This document shows, one piece after another, positions 18,726 to 27,378 of a DNA stretch of 64,000 bases (the stretch's first letter is position 1; every line of letters starts with the position of its first letter). This DNA is from Planctomycetota bacterium (lineage in GTDB: Bacteria; Planctomycetota; Planctomycetia; Pirellulales; Pirellulaceae): positions 1 to 64,000 of the forward strand of contig JAJDEH010000068.1 in NCBI GenBank assembly GCA_029259935.1, given 5' to 3'. The position numbers were made by a program, and so were the translations under genes. The notes under the pieces are model-generated. The model ran no database searches. It saw nothing but the letters and a program-made list of their open reading frames with translations, and was not told the origin of the DNA.

Positions 18726-19144
18726 ACGACTTACCTATTTCAAGTCTCAAGGCATCCTGTTAGATCGAAAACCGAGCGCGATAACGCCTCGATCTCACAA
18801 CGTCTCTTCAAGGACCAATTTCAGCTTCCCCAATTTCCAAGGGGCAACGCCAAGGTGCCCGCCCACCAGGCCATTACGAAATTGCGGCGATTCAGGCAGT
18901 GTAACATACGCCCGAACGCCAAAATCCGGTGTTCACGGGTCCATGCCAAACTCCGAGGCGGTTCATCCCGAAGTTTTCTCCCACCCTTTTCACCATGACC
19001 CCTTGCAACTATCGATGACGCGTGGGGACGGGATGGATAGAAGGCGAATCGACTGGTACGCTGGACCGTTCGTCGAGACGTTGTCCACGACCTAATCTTG
19101 GCGGTGACTTCCTCAATACGCGCTGTTCAACAGAGACCAAACGT
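18726..19144. other. Divergent intergenic region
   Basis: About 420 bases between the sirtuin and GNAT genes. It holds one dispersed-repeat copy (18899-18913); both promoters should lie here. No gene is seen. Confidence 0.45.
18899..18913 (+). repeat. Dispersed GTGTAACATA repeat, copy 2
   Basis: GTGTAACATACGCCC, preceded by GCGGCG at about 18884. Same arrangement as the copies at 8228 and 35392. Confidence 0.55.
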
Positions 19145-19636
19145 GTGAGTGATTTCATTCTTCGCGACGCAACGATCGACGACGGCGAAGATATCATTAA
19201 GCTAAACACAGCGTCCGTCGCCGTCACGAGCCCGATGGATACCGCCCGTTTCCGACGACTGTTAGAGTTATGCGCGATCACTACCGTCGCCGAGACGGAT
19301 GGGCAAGTCGTGGCTTTCCTGATGGGCTTGACGGACGCCTGTGCCTACGACAATGACAACTATCGCTGGTTCTCGGAACGGCTCAAACGCTTTGTCTACA
19401 TCGATCGAGTCGTTGTCGCCCAGGCGTGTCGGAGCCACGGGATTGGTCGCGCACTCTACTCCCACCTTCAATCGTGGGCGGAACAGGCGGACCTGCTGTC
19501 CATTGTTGCGGAAATTGATATTGATCCGCCCAACACGGTCTCCTTGCGGTTCCACGAAAAAGCAGCTTTCGTGCAAATTGGCACACGGATGCTTGGCAGT
19601 GGCAAACTTGTATCCATGCAAATGCGGTCGCTCTAA
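19145..19636 (+). CDS. GNAT-family N-acetyltransferase
   Basis: About 163 residues if translation starts at the GTG at 19145, which begins the conserved VSDFILRDATIDD strand; an in-frame ATG at 19022 would add 41 residues unlike the family. The acetyl-CoA site is RSHGIGRALYSHL, with preceding strand FVYIDRVVV and a C-terminal NTVSLRFHEKAAFVQIG motif. It resembles GNATs that modify small amines or protein N termini; the substrate is unknown. Followed after 66 bases by an SDR gene. Confidence 0.85.
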   Translation: MSDFILRDATIDDGEDIIKLNTASVAVTSPMDTARFRRLLELCAITTVAETDGQVVAFLMGLTDACAYDNDNYRWFSERLKRFVYIDRVVVAQACRSHGIGRALYSHLQSWAEQADLLSIVAEIDIDPPNTVSLRFHEKAAFVQIGTRMLGSGKLVSMQMRSL

Positions 19637-19702
19637 CCATCAAAAACCAAGCCTATTTATCCGTGACGGACACAATGGGCGGTTCAAGAAAGGCATTAGC
19701 AA

Positions 19703-20404
19703 TTGGACACCAAAGTAGCACTTGTCACGGCCGCTGGTAGTGGCATGGGCGCCTCAATCGCGCGCAAACTCGCCGATCTCGATTACAGAGTTGCGATCCT
19801 ATCATCCTCAGGTCGCGGTGAAGCTCTCGCAAACGAACTAGGAGGCATCGGCGTGACCGGGTCGAACCAAAACACGGCCGACCTCGAGCGCCTTGTTGAA
19901 ACCGCGATGGACGCTTTCGGCGGGATCGATGCCGTTGTAAATAGCGCCGGCCACGGGCCGAAAGGAAAACTTCTCGAAATCAGCGACGACGATTGGCACC
20001 TGGCAATGGATGTCTATCTGCTCAACGTCGTGCGCATTGCGAGGCTCGTCACCCCGATTTTGGAATCTCGCGGCGGCGGATCGATCGTGAATATCTCCAC
20101 CTTCGCGGCCTTCGAGCCCGATCCAGCGTTTCCAACGTCCGGCGCGATTCGAGCCAGTCTCGCCGCATTCACCAAACTATTTGCGGACGAGTACGCGCCT
20201 GTAAACGTCCGAATGAATAACGTCCTGCCGGGGTTTATTGATAGTCTCCCAGAGAAAGAAGAATTTCGGGACCGTATTCCGATGGGGCGTTATGGAACGA
20301 CCGGCGAAATCGCGGAGACCGTGGCATTTCTGCTATCGAACGGCGCAAGATACATTACCGGTCAAAACCTTCGCGTTGACGGAGGAATTACGCGATCGGT
20401 CTAA
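19703..20404 (+). CDS. SDR-fold protein lacking the canonical Tyr-Lys catalytic pair
   Basis: 233 residues from a TTG start with AAAGG upstream. Rossmann motif TAAGSGMG (9-16), then DLERLVETAMDAFGGIDAVVNSAG (NAG-like) and IVNIST with Ser132. The usual YxxxK is replaced by Ser146-x-x-x-Arg150 (TSGAIRASLAAFTK), aligned through the following LAAFTKLFADE helix. The C-terminal FLLSNGARYITGQNLRVDGG is typical. With Tyr and Lys both changed it may use another proton relay or act as a binding or regulatory protein. It sits between a GNAT and an LRR-DUF4375 gene with short gaps, a probable operon. Confidence 0.85.
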   Translation: MDTKVALVTAAGSGMGASIARKLADLDYRVAILSSSGRGEALANELGGIGVTGSNQNTADLERLVETAMDAFGGIDAVVNSAGHGPKGKLLEISDDDWHLAMDVYLLNVVRIARLVTPILESRGGGSIVNISTFAAFEPDPAFPTSGAIRASLAAFTKLFADEYAPVNVRMNNVLPGFIDSLPEKEEFRDRIPMGRYGTTGEIAETVAFLLSNGARYITGQNLRVDGGITRSV

Positions 20405-20434
20405 CGTGCCGCCAAAGACGCTCCAGGGGACCCT

Positions 20435-21706
20435 ATGCACCAGATCAGATTGCCGCGAGAGAAAGTCGCCCGCTTTCCGAACGTCTGCGTCGCCTGCTTG
20501 CTTGATAATCCAAACGATGTTCATTGGTTTCGTGTGCCAACTTGGAGACAAGTGGTCGGCACGCCGTTGGCATGGCTGTGGCCGAATACGGCTGTTTGGT
20601 TGCCGATCTGTTCCGATTGCAAGCGACGGCTGATGCTCGATCGAACTCTACGCCATTTGCTTCAGTGGGTTCTCTTGATTGGCACGATGATTGGTGTCTT
20701 CTATCCACTCTCTTTCTTTTTGAGCGGTGCCTGGTCGATGGCGGTGGCATTCGCTGCCACGGTCTTCGTGATTTCGGCGTACCGCTCTATTCAATCGCAT
20801 GCCTTTCCACCGGCATTTGACATGTTTGTAAGCGGCATGTTTGTAAGCGACAAGTTTGTAAGCGACAAGGTCATCGACTACCAGTTTCGTGATGAATCCT
20901 ACTCAGGTCAGTTTTACTATCGCAGTATGGACCTGAACGGGCCGTCAAACGAGGAACTTGAAGACTACGGCGACGCTGATCTCGTGGTAGATCTTGTCGA
21001 CCGAATCCGGCCACGCTACGACGAAGGCGGCTTGGAGGCGCTCAACGAACCCGAGCGAATAATCCTGGCCGTTTACGACCTCTATAGCTATGTCTGCAAC
21101 GGGGGCTTCGGTATGTGGATATTCGATATCGGTGGTGATCTCGCCCACGGAACGCCCAGCTATCTGGAGACGATCGGTGATCCAAAGGTTGCCCGCCTTG
21201 TACGACGAATCTTGGCTGAGTTTGGCGATGACGGCCTTTTGGATTACTCGCTGCGAATGGAACAGTTTGATGCCCTCGAAGGCGCGCTGGATGAAACGAT
21301 CATGCAGTGCGATGTGGCCTTCCGTGATCTCGACGAGTCGATGCACCAACTCTTGTGCAGGTTTGCAAGATCGCACCTAACCGAGATTCGCCTGCCATCG
21401 CCCGAAGTGCCGCTGTACCTCGACGGCAACCAATTGAAAGCACTCCCGCCCGGGATCGGCAAGCTCACCCATCTGACGAGGCTCGATCTCCACGACAACC
21501 AACTCACCACGCTCCCGCCGGAGATTGGCGCGCTCAAGAAGCTGACGGAGTTGGACTTGAGGGCCAACCAACTCGCTTCACTACCATGCGAGATCGAAGA
21601 ACTGATGGGGCTAAGAGTACTTGATGTCGCTGGCAACAAGTTGTCGGCTGGAGAAATAGAGCGACTCAAGCGGGCGATGCCCCAGTGCGAAATACGTCAT
21701 GACTAG
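20435..21706 (+). CDS. Membrane protein with DUF4375-like and leucine-rich-repeat domains
   Basis: 423 residues. The N terminus carries two Cys pairs (CVAC, CSDC), possibly a zinc site, then two transmembrane helices (about 75-120). A 5-residue tandem repeat (MFVSG/MFVSD/KFVSD, residues 130-144) links to a DUF4375-like domain (about 165-300; LNEPERIILAVYDLYSYVCNGGF, compare the NGGF motif of that family). Three to four leucine-rich repeats close the protein (about 318-415; LYLDGNQLKALPPGIGKL, LDLHDNQLTTLPPEIGAL, LDLRANQLASLP). LRRs and DUF4375 are both binding modules. No enzymatic function is visible. Probably the last gene of the GNAT-SDR operon. Confidence 0.78.
   Translation: MHQIRLPREKVARFPNVCVACLLDNPNDVHWFRVPTWRQVVGTPLAWLWPNTAVWLPICSDCKRRLMLDRTLRHLLQWVLLIGTMIGVFYPLSFFLSGAWSMAVAFAATVFVISAYRSIQSHAFPPAFDMFVSGMFVSDKFVSDKVIDYQFRDESYSGQFYYRSMDLNGPSNEELEDYGDADLVVDLVDRIRPRYDEGGLEALNEPERIILAVYDLYSYVCNGGFGMWIFDIGGDLAHGTPSYLETIGDPKVARLVRRILAEFGDDGLLDYSLRMEQFDALEGALDETIMQCDVAFRDLDESMHQLLCRFARSHLTEIRLPSPEVPLYLDGNQLKALPPGIGKLTHLTRLDLHDNQLTTLPPEIGALKKLTELDLRANQLASLPCEIEELMGLRVLDVAGNKLSAGEIERLKRAMPQCEIRHD
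20822..20866 (+). repeat. 15-bp in-frame tandem repeat, three copies
   Basis: Units ATGTTTGTAAGCGGC, ATGTTTGTAAGCGAC and AAGTTTGTAAGCGAC lie in the coding frame of the LRR-DUF4375 gene. Copy-number change would alter the linker by five residues per unit without a frameshift. Confidence 0.85.
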
Positions 21707-21773
21707 CCACGCACTCGCCCACGCCCCGATGTCCACCAAACCGACGAGTACCGGAGTTAAAGAGCGTGGGTCC

Positions 21774-21834
21774 GTTGTTCCCGCGCGTCCGTCATTCCCG
21801 CACGTCCGTCATTCCCGCGCAGGCGGGAATCCAG
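21774..21834. repeat. REP-like palindrome with 17-bp direct repeats
   Basis: Three near-identical 17-bp units built on GTCATTCCCGC; the last becomes the palindrome ATTCCCGCGCAGGCGGGAAT at 21811-21830. The same palindrome family recurs at 22544 and 22653. Confidence 0.75.
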
Positions 21835-21903
21835 TCACGTTCGCAAGTAGCCTGCGTGCATTTTCAAACTTTCCGCCTGTCAGACTGCATTGTAAGATAG
21901 CGC

Positions 21904-22398
21904 ATGTCAGTTCTTTGGTTGAAGGACAATCGCATCGGGCGCGGTATGCAACATTCACTACCAAAAAATGTACTCTTGAGATGTGCGTCGTGCCTTCATG
22001 ACGACCCACGAGAACCGGTTTTCGTTGCGGCTTCCACCTTTGCTTTCTTGCATCGAATTGAGCGACATTGTAGGCAGAACAACAAGGCGCTTGGTCACTT
22101 CTTGCAGACCTTGCAACTTCGCCAACTGTCAGATGCCGTCTTGCGTAACGCCCTAACTTCCAAATGCATCGATTCACGAAATGAACTTACGGAAGAACTT
22201 CAACGCTGGCAATTGAGTAAGGCACAGGTATGCGCTAATGGGGATTTCGAACGTGCGGCAGCATTGCGAGAAACGACAAACGCACTGGAGGCGCGGATTA
22301 TTCAATTGTGCCCTCAGAAAGCTGAAATCGAGCCCGATCACTTTTTGAAAGCGATCGCACATCTTGGGTTTGACCAGTCAGTACTGCTTAACTTCTGA
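21904..22398 (+). CDS. Hypothetical protein with UvrB/UvrC (UVR)-like motif
   Basis: Up to 164 residues. The only recognisable part is a helical hairpin at about 108-140 (KAQVCANGDFERAAALRE) that fits the UVR motif of UvrB, UvrC and Clp ATPases (small residue, D-F-E-x-A-A-x-L-R-D/E). The N terminus carries two Cys (LRCASCLHDD). No strong ribosome binding site is seen and an internal start is possible. It lies between REP-like palindromes, so it could be a laterally acquired or decaying gene. Called mainly because of the UVR motif. Confidence 0.45.
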   Translation: MSVLWLKDNRIGRGMQHSLPKNVLLRCASCLHDDPREPVFVAASTFAFLHRIERHCRQNNKALGHFLQTLQLRQLSDAVLRNALTSKCIDSRNELTEELQRWQLSKAQVCANGDFERAAALRETTNALEARIIQLCPQKAEIEPDHFLKAIAHLGFDQSVLLNF

Positions 22399-22543
22399 CG
22401 ACAGGTGGCAGATGTCCGCCTTAATAATGAAATTTGGGAATGACGATCAAACTGTTTGCCGTACGCTGGATTCCCCTCTGCGGAAGAAACGGCGGGTTGT
22501 CTCATGGCCGTTGGTTTGGATGATGTCTGGCCGCTGCGCGCGG

Positions 22544-22681
22544 CCGTCATTCCCGCGCAGGCGGGAACCCAGATTGCGAACGTCACTGGGTTCCCGCCTG
22601 CGCGGGAATGACGGTCGTAGTGGTCGCGTTGGCCGTGCTTGTCACGTCGTGTCTGGGTTCCCGCCTGCGCGGGAATGACGG
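22544..22681. repeat. Cluster of REP-like palindromes
   Basis: One 29-bp element at 22544-22572, its exact inverse at 22586-22614 (13-base spacer) and another inverse copy at 22653-22681. Core CCCGCGCAGGCGGG flanked by ATTC/GAAC arms and CCAG ends. The first two can fold into one long hairpin. This sequence type is widespread in bacterial intergenic DNA. Confidence 0.85.
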
Positions 22682-23173
22682 CTAACGGATCGACTCATGC
22701 AAGTCCTTCCAGCCTGGGTTCATTTCCTCAATTAAGCACAGCTTCGATGCGCCGTTCCGGTCTTGACGGGGACCGGGGACAGACCGTTCGGTCGCCTGCC
22801 ATGTGTCCGGCTGCGGCGCAAGTGCATGGTGTGCAAGTAGTTTAGGACGAACTGAAGATTGAAGAGTTTCCGGCGAATACATAATTGGCTGCGGCCAATT
22901 CGGAGACTTGGCGGCCTGCCCGCAACCCACGCGTTCAACAACCCTCCAGGCACCCGCGAACCCTTTTTCACAATTTCATGTCTCGCTAACCAGTCTAGTG
23001 GCCGGGGAAGCTTCGATGGATTTCCCGCCATGCGCCAATTGCTTGTAGTATCGGAAATGTTCAGTAATGATGTGGATGGCACGCTTTTCGACGACGACTC
23101 ACTCAGGGATGCCGCGTACAATGACGCGCGACGGCACTCCCCCTTCTCATTTTCAAACGCTCGGGAGGAACGT
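22682..23173. other. Intergenic region upstream of the lipase-like gene
   Basis: About 490 bases after the REP cluster. The reading frame of the next gene runs back through it to 22859, but that part lacks coding character. No gene is recognised. Confidence 0.4.
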
Positions 23174-24544
23174 ATGAAATTGTTTGGAGAAGTACTCACA
23201 CGAACCAAGGCCTGGCTCAGCATGGGGCTTGCCCTGCTGCTTGCGGCGGTGACTGCGTCGTACGGTTCGGCGGCGGAAGCCTCGGTCGACAACGTGACAT
23301 TGTTGTTGCCCGGGATGAAATTCACCTTGGACGATCCATCACTGTCCTTTGGTGCCCCCGTCAAGAACAAGGAAGGCAAGGTTTATTGGACGGGCATCAT
23401 TGGCGTCATGGATCGCGCGGGGCACAAGTTTGGCGGAATCATCCGGCCGAAGGGAGCCGACCTGACTTTGCCTGCATGCTTGGAGAGAACGGGAGTGCGG
23501 GGCGATCCCAGTAAAGCCAATCTTTTCGTGCTTGATTATTCATCGAGCGCGAATGTAGATGGACTGGCCTACAAAACATTGGAACTGGCTGAGTGCTTGA
23601 AAGTACTGCGCCGATATACCGGCGCGAAGAAGATCAATCTGGTCGCTTACAGCGCGGGCGGCTTAGTGGCCCGCACCTATTTGCAAAGCGCTTTGCCGGG
23701 TCTTGAGTATCGTCGAGATGTCGGCCGCTTGATTACGATCTCCACGCCTCATCTGGGCGCGACCAAGGCGGAGCACTTTGGCGACTTCCTGGGGACTCGC
23801 GCCACGGCGATTCGGCCCAGCAGCGAGTTGATTCAACGAATCAACAACAAGCTCGATTTGCCGGGCGACGTTCATTACGCCTCGGTTATCGTGCGGGGTG
23901 TCAAAATCGGATCGCGACGCCTGCACGATCAGCACAAGAATTTGTTCGAGAAATTTGTCGACGCCAAAATGCTGTCGGCTCTGCCGCTGGACTATAAAAA
24001 AGGCAGCGATCAAGTCGTGAATGTCTGGAGTCAGAATCTGGCCCTGACCAGCGCCGCGCGACAGTATGAAACCAAGCACAAGCGGCCGGTGCAATTCGTG
24101 TTGGCGCGTGTGTCTGATCCGTCTCCCGACGACTGGATGCCGTTCGATACGACGGTTCACGCCGTGGCACCGAACGACCGTAAAGTCATCAAGCTGGTCG
24201 AGACGCTTGCCGGCGATTCGGACGACTATTGGACGGGCCTGACGGCGGCGAACCGGTCTCGCAGAGTTCACCGCGAAGCTTCCAACTGTGCGTTTGGAAT
24301 TATCGAGAACGCCATGGCTCGCAAACACCGATACTCGGAGGTTTTTGAAACCAAAGTTGACCGAGTCCGCCTGGAGACCCGCAAAGGCGATCTGCACAAG
24401 TTTACTTTTGAGGGCCATGCGCGATCGAAGTGGCGATCGCCGCCCCGCATCCGCGCCCGAGCGGAATTCGCCGGTACGATGAATCTCAACTTTGATCAGT
24501 ACGGCCGAGTGATGCACTGCAATTACAAGGTGGCCAAGAAGTAG
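23174..24544 (+). CDS. Exported alpha/beta-hydrolase, lipase-like
   Basis: 456 residues from the ATG at 23174, where GGGAGGAA sits 4-11 bases upstream and a signal peptide begins (core LSMGLALLLAAVTASYG). The frame is open back to 22859, but that part is not protein-like. An alpha/beta-hydrolase core (about 50-270) includes the nucleophile elbow LVAYSAGGLVAR (AxSxG instead of GxSxG), the strand NLFVLDYSSS and LITISTPHLGATKA, typical of lipases and PGAP1-like esterases. The C-terminal 150 residues match nothing recognisable. Likely a periplasmic or secreted esterase. The Gly-to-Ala change before the nucleophile is tolerated in some lipases. Confidence 0.78.
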   Translation: MKLFGEVLTRTKAWLSMGLALLLAAVTASYGSAAEASVDNVTLLLPGMKFTLDDPSLSFGAPVKNKEGKVYWTGIIGVMDRAGHKFGGIIRPKGADLTLPACLERTGVRGDPSKANLFVLDYSSSANVDGLAYKTLELAECLKVLRRYTGAKKINLVAYSAGGLVARTYLQSALPGLEYRRDVGRLITISTPHLGATKAEHFGDFLGTRATAIRPSSELIQRINNKLDLPGDVHYASVIVRGVKIGSRRLHDQHKNLFEKFVDAKMLSALPLDYKKGSDQVVNVWSQNLALTSAARQYETKHKRPVQFVLARVSDPSPDDWMPFDTTVHAVAPNDRKVIKLVETLAGDSDDYWTGLTAANRSRRVHREASNCAFGIIENAMARKHRYSEVFETKVDRVRLETRKGDLHKFTFEGHARSKWRSPPRIRARAEFAGTMNLNFDQYGRVMHCNYKVAKK

Positions 24545-24629
24545 ATGAGAGCCGGATTGCGCGACCGGCCAACAAACCTCAGCCGTCTCGATCGGGCACT
24601 GTCTGGCAAGAAGTGTTCCTATTCAAGCC

Positions 24630-25055
24630 ATGGGAATTCCAAACAGAGTCTCAATCAACTTCCCAATAGCAGCGGATAGCTTTGTCGACCACGCCGCTCT
24701 GCTGCTGGTTTGCGTTTGCTTCTCGACAGTGGGTTTTTTTGCCGTTGGCCCGATCGCGGCACCCCTTCCATTGTTCGTGGGATGCGGTCTGGCGATCCAT
24801 TGGCTCATGGCCTACCAGCATGCGGTGAATTGGGCGCGGCGAGCGGATCTCCAGCTCGAAAACGTGTCACCAAGAATCCTTCCCTTGCGGAAAGGCCGGT
24901 TCGGATTTCCAGAGCTTCGCGTGACGCGCATCATCGCCGTGGACAAGTGCGGCCCGCGTGGCGGCTGGCTGGTCCTCTATCGCGCTGGCTCGAATGCTTT
25001 CCTGGGCACCCAACCGAAAGTGCATTGGGATGACGAAAATTACCAATCGCCCTAA
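24630..25055 (+). CDS. Hypothetical small membrane protein
   Basis: 141 residues with two predicted transmembrane helices (about 20-42 and 45-65) and a soluble C-terminal domain (PRILPLRKGRFGFPELRVTRI...GGWLVLYRAGS). No family is recognised. It is convergent with the SDR gene, with a 23-base gap. The overlapping minus-strand ORFs are shadows of that SDR. Hydropathy is gene-like but the ribosome binding site is weak. Confidence 0.5.
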   Translation: MGIPNRVSINFPIAADSFVDHAALLLVCVCFSTVGFFAVGPIAAPLPLFVGCGLAIHWLMAYQHAVNWARRADLQLENVSPRILPLRKGRFGFPELRVTRIIAVDKCGPRGGWLVLYRAGSNAFLGTQPKVHWDDENYQSP

Positions 25056-25078
25056 CGCTTTGGAATTCAGCTTGACGC

Positions 25079-25852
25079 CTATCGCGCCGTCCAACCGCCG
25101 TCCACGGTGACCAGGCTGCCGGTCATGTAGCTCGCCGCATCGCTGGCTAGGAAGATCGCCGCGCCCTGGATTTCTTCCAGCTTTCCCCAGCGCCCGAGGG
25201 CCACGGCGCCGACGATGAATTTTTTCGTTTGTTCCTGATCGGCGATCGGGATGTTCATGGGCGTCAGGAACGGGCCGGGGCAAATTGAATTGACCGTGAT
25301 GCCGTTTTGAGCCAGTTCCAATCCCAGTGCCCGGGTCATTTGGACGACCGCTCCCTTGCTCGAAGCATATGGAGTTCGGCTCTCCAATCCAACCACGCCC
25401 AGCGTACTGCCCAGGATAATAATCCGGCCAGTGCCGGCCTTTTTCATGTGCGGAACAACGGCCCGCGTCACGAGCCACACGCCGTTTACATTCACATCTT
25501 GAACTTCTTTGAATTGTTCATACGTCAACTCGTCGATCGGGCCGCGAATGTTGATGCCGGCGTTGTTGATTAGAATGTCGATCTTGCCGAATTCGTCCAT
25601 GGCCCGTTGAACCAGGGCGTCAACCGCTGCCGGATTGGTTACATCCGACTCGATGCCGATGGCCTTGTGTCCAAAATCCTTAGCGATCTGCTCGGCGGTC
25701 GTGGCCGCTTCGTCGGCATGTCGGCTGGTGATCAAAACGTCCGCGCCTGCCGACGCAAGTCCAGCCGCCATGGCCTCGCCCAGCCCTTTCGAGCCTCCCG
25801 TGACGATGGCCGACTTCCCACTCAAATCAAACTGTTTGATGCCTGGTAACAT
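25079..25852 (-). CDS. SDR family oxidoreductase (gluconate/glucose dehydrogenase-like)
   Basis: 257 residues with a complete classical SDR active site: TGGSKGLGEA (18-27), NNAGIN, IIILGST, YASSK with catalytic Tyr and Lys, and the PGPFLTPMN region. The overall pattern is closest to gluconate 5-dehydrogenase or 2-deoxy-gluconate dehydrogenase types using NAD(P). Function is probably sugar-acid or related alcohol oxidation. A dispersed-repeat copy lies about 50 bases upstream of its start. Confidence 0.9.
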   Translation of the reverse strand: MLPGIKQFDLSGKSAIVTGGSKGLGEAMAAGLASAGADVLITSRHADEAATTAEQIAKDFGHKAIGIESDVTNPAAVDALVQRAMDEFGKIDILINNAGINIRGPIDELTYEQFKEVQDVNVNGVWLVTRAVVPHMKKAGTGRIIILGSTLGVVGLESRTPYASSKGAVVQMTRALGLELAQNGITVNSICPGPFLTPMNIPIADQEQTKKFIVGAVALGRWGKLEEIQGAAIFLASDAASYMTGSLVTVDGGWTAR

Positions 25853-25900
25853 TTATTTGGTCGCTCCCAACTGCAATTGTTCATCGGATCGTGGTGAGAT

Positions 25901-25912
25901 GGTATGTTACAC
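25901..25912 (-). repeat. Dispersed GTGTAACATA repeat, copy 3
   Basis: On the minus strand it reads GTGTAACATACC, preceded by CACTCCCCGCAGTG. It lies in the short divergent region ahead of the SDR gene. Confidence 0.5.
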
Positions 25913-26037
25913 CACTGCGGGGAGTGACTTCAATTCACCCAAGCAAGGCTGCAAGTTCGGTTTCTGAAACGTGCGGCCGCATCGCTTCTACCAATCATCA
26001 AGTGTTCGAAGCTACCGCCAGAGTGGAGATCCCAATC

Positions 26038-27348
26038 ATGAAAACGAAATTACTCCCTGCGACTGTCTTGCTTGCCACCTTGGCCGCGATCACCGTCGGG
26101 CAAGCCCAAGACGGAAAGCCACCAGTGGAGGCCACCGCGGCGCGTAAGCCGGAAAAGATGATCAAGGTCTTTCCCTTAGTGTACGCCTCGGCCGACGAGG
26201 TACGACAGATCGTGAGCGAGTTGATGGAGCTGTCCAAGAACGGTGCCCCACGCATCAACATGCCACGGGGCATGCGTGTCCCGACGGCCGAACTGCGTAT
26301 CAGCGCCGACCCTCGAACAAACTCGCTCATAGCCAAGGGGCCCGAGGCGGAATTACAGGTCATCGAAGCCCTTGTCGAGCGATTGGATGTGCAAGTGAAA
26401 GATGGCGTGGCTCGTCAACGCAATGCCGGCGAGGACTTGCGCAAGCGGGTTGCGAAGTTGGAGAAAGAGATCGAACAGCTAAAGGCTCGCCAGCCGACTG
26501 CACCGAAGATCCGTCTAGGCGACCCACGGCAGAACCCATCGCCAAAGCAAGGTTCCACAAAACTCAGGGGTTCACCCATTCGCTGCGAAGTCGTGAGTCC
26601 AACCAGCGGCACAGTTCGCATTCGCTCCATCGTTGCCGCGGGCCAGTATGTCGAGGAGGGTGACCTACTAGTCGAATTTGACTCGTCTCCGTTCAGGGAA
26701 ATCGTAAGCGCCCAAAAGGCCAAACTGCATTCCGCAGATCTGTTGGTGCGGCACGCCGATAGCGATCGCCGACGCGCCGAGGTTGCCGCGAAGAGCCATC
26801 ACGCCGAGGCGCTGCAACAGGCCGAAAACGCGGAGCTTTCACTTTCGACTTACCTGAAGGGGACTCGGTTGATCGAAACCAAAGAGTTGGAAGCAGCGGT
26901 TGCCGAGGCGCGGCTGGAGTTGCAGCGATACCAGGCCGAGGCGAACGCGTCCTTGGTCAAGCAAGCACAATTGAAGCTGGAAGTCGCCGAATTGAGACTC
27001 GACGTCTTTCAAAAAGTCTTAGCTCCTGGTCGGACGAAAGAGTTGGAGAACGCCGTGGTTGCCGCGAAGGCGTCACAAGAAAGAGTACTCTTCGAGAGTA
27101 AAGCTCAGATCAGAAAGATAGAAGCTGCATATGCGGTGCAGCGTGTCTTACTCGACGTCGAACAGCGCCATTTGGATCGAGCCAGCGAGCAGTTGCGTCG
27201 CTGTCGAGTGGTCGCGCCTCATGCCGGCGTCGTGGCGAATGGTCCAACACAAATCCATGAAGGCACCCTCGTTCGGCAAGGGCAAGTTCTCTTGTTGCTG
27301 CGCGGCATGGCCAATCCGGATACGAAGAAAGCTCCCGCCAAGAAATAA
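26038..27348 (+). CDS. Exported hybrid of secretin N-like domain and HlyD-type adaptor
   Basis: 436 residues from the ATG at 26038 (GTGGAGAT upstream; the frame continues back to 25891 without coding character). A signal peptide ends near VGQAQ. Residues about 43-118 resemble a secretin N1/N3 domain (KVFPLVYASADEVRQIVSEL, RISADPRTNSLIAKG). A short coiled coil (about 130-155) follows, then a split biotinyl-lipoyl-like domain (CEVVSPTSGTVRIRSIVAAG at about 182-201, and RVVAPHAGVVA...GQVLLLL at about 390-421). Between the halves is a coiled-coil hairpin of about 170 residues. The split lipoyl domain around a coiled-coil hairpin is the plan of HlyD/MacA periplasmic adaptors. The pairing with a secretin-type domain is unusual. 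No transporter gene is adjacent, so its partner is unknown. Confidence 0.8.
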   Translation: MKTKLLPATVLLATLAAITVGQAQDGKPPVEATAARKPEKMIKVFPLVYASADEVRQIVSELMELSKNGAPRINMPRGMRVPTAELRISADPRTNSLIAKGPEAELQVIEALVERLDVQVKDGVARQRNAGEDLRKRVAKLEKEIEQLKARQPTAPKIRLGDPRQNPSPKQGSTKLRGSPIRCEVVSPTSGTVRIRSIVAAGQYVEEGDLLVEFDSSPFREIVSAQKAKLHSADLLVRHADSDRRRAEVAAKSHHAEALQQAENAELSLSTYLKGTRLIETKELEAAVAEARLELQRYQAEANASLVKQAQLKLEVAELRLDVFQKVLAPGRTKELENAVVAAKASQERVLFESKAQIRKIEAAYAVQRVLLDVEQRHLDRASEQLRRCRVVAPHAGVVANGPTQIHEGTLVRQGQVLLLLRGMANPDTKKAPAKK

Positions 27349-27378
27349 CGCAATCCGCCGAGGGCTATTGTTCATGAC

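Noticed and set aside
21774..22681. CRISPR array
   Set aside because: Repeats are few, palindromic, in both orientations and irregularly spaced, with no regular spacers and no cas genes.
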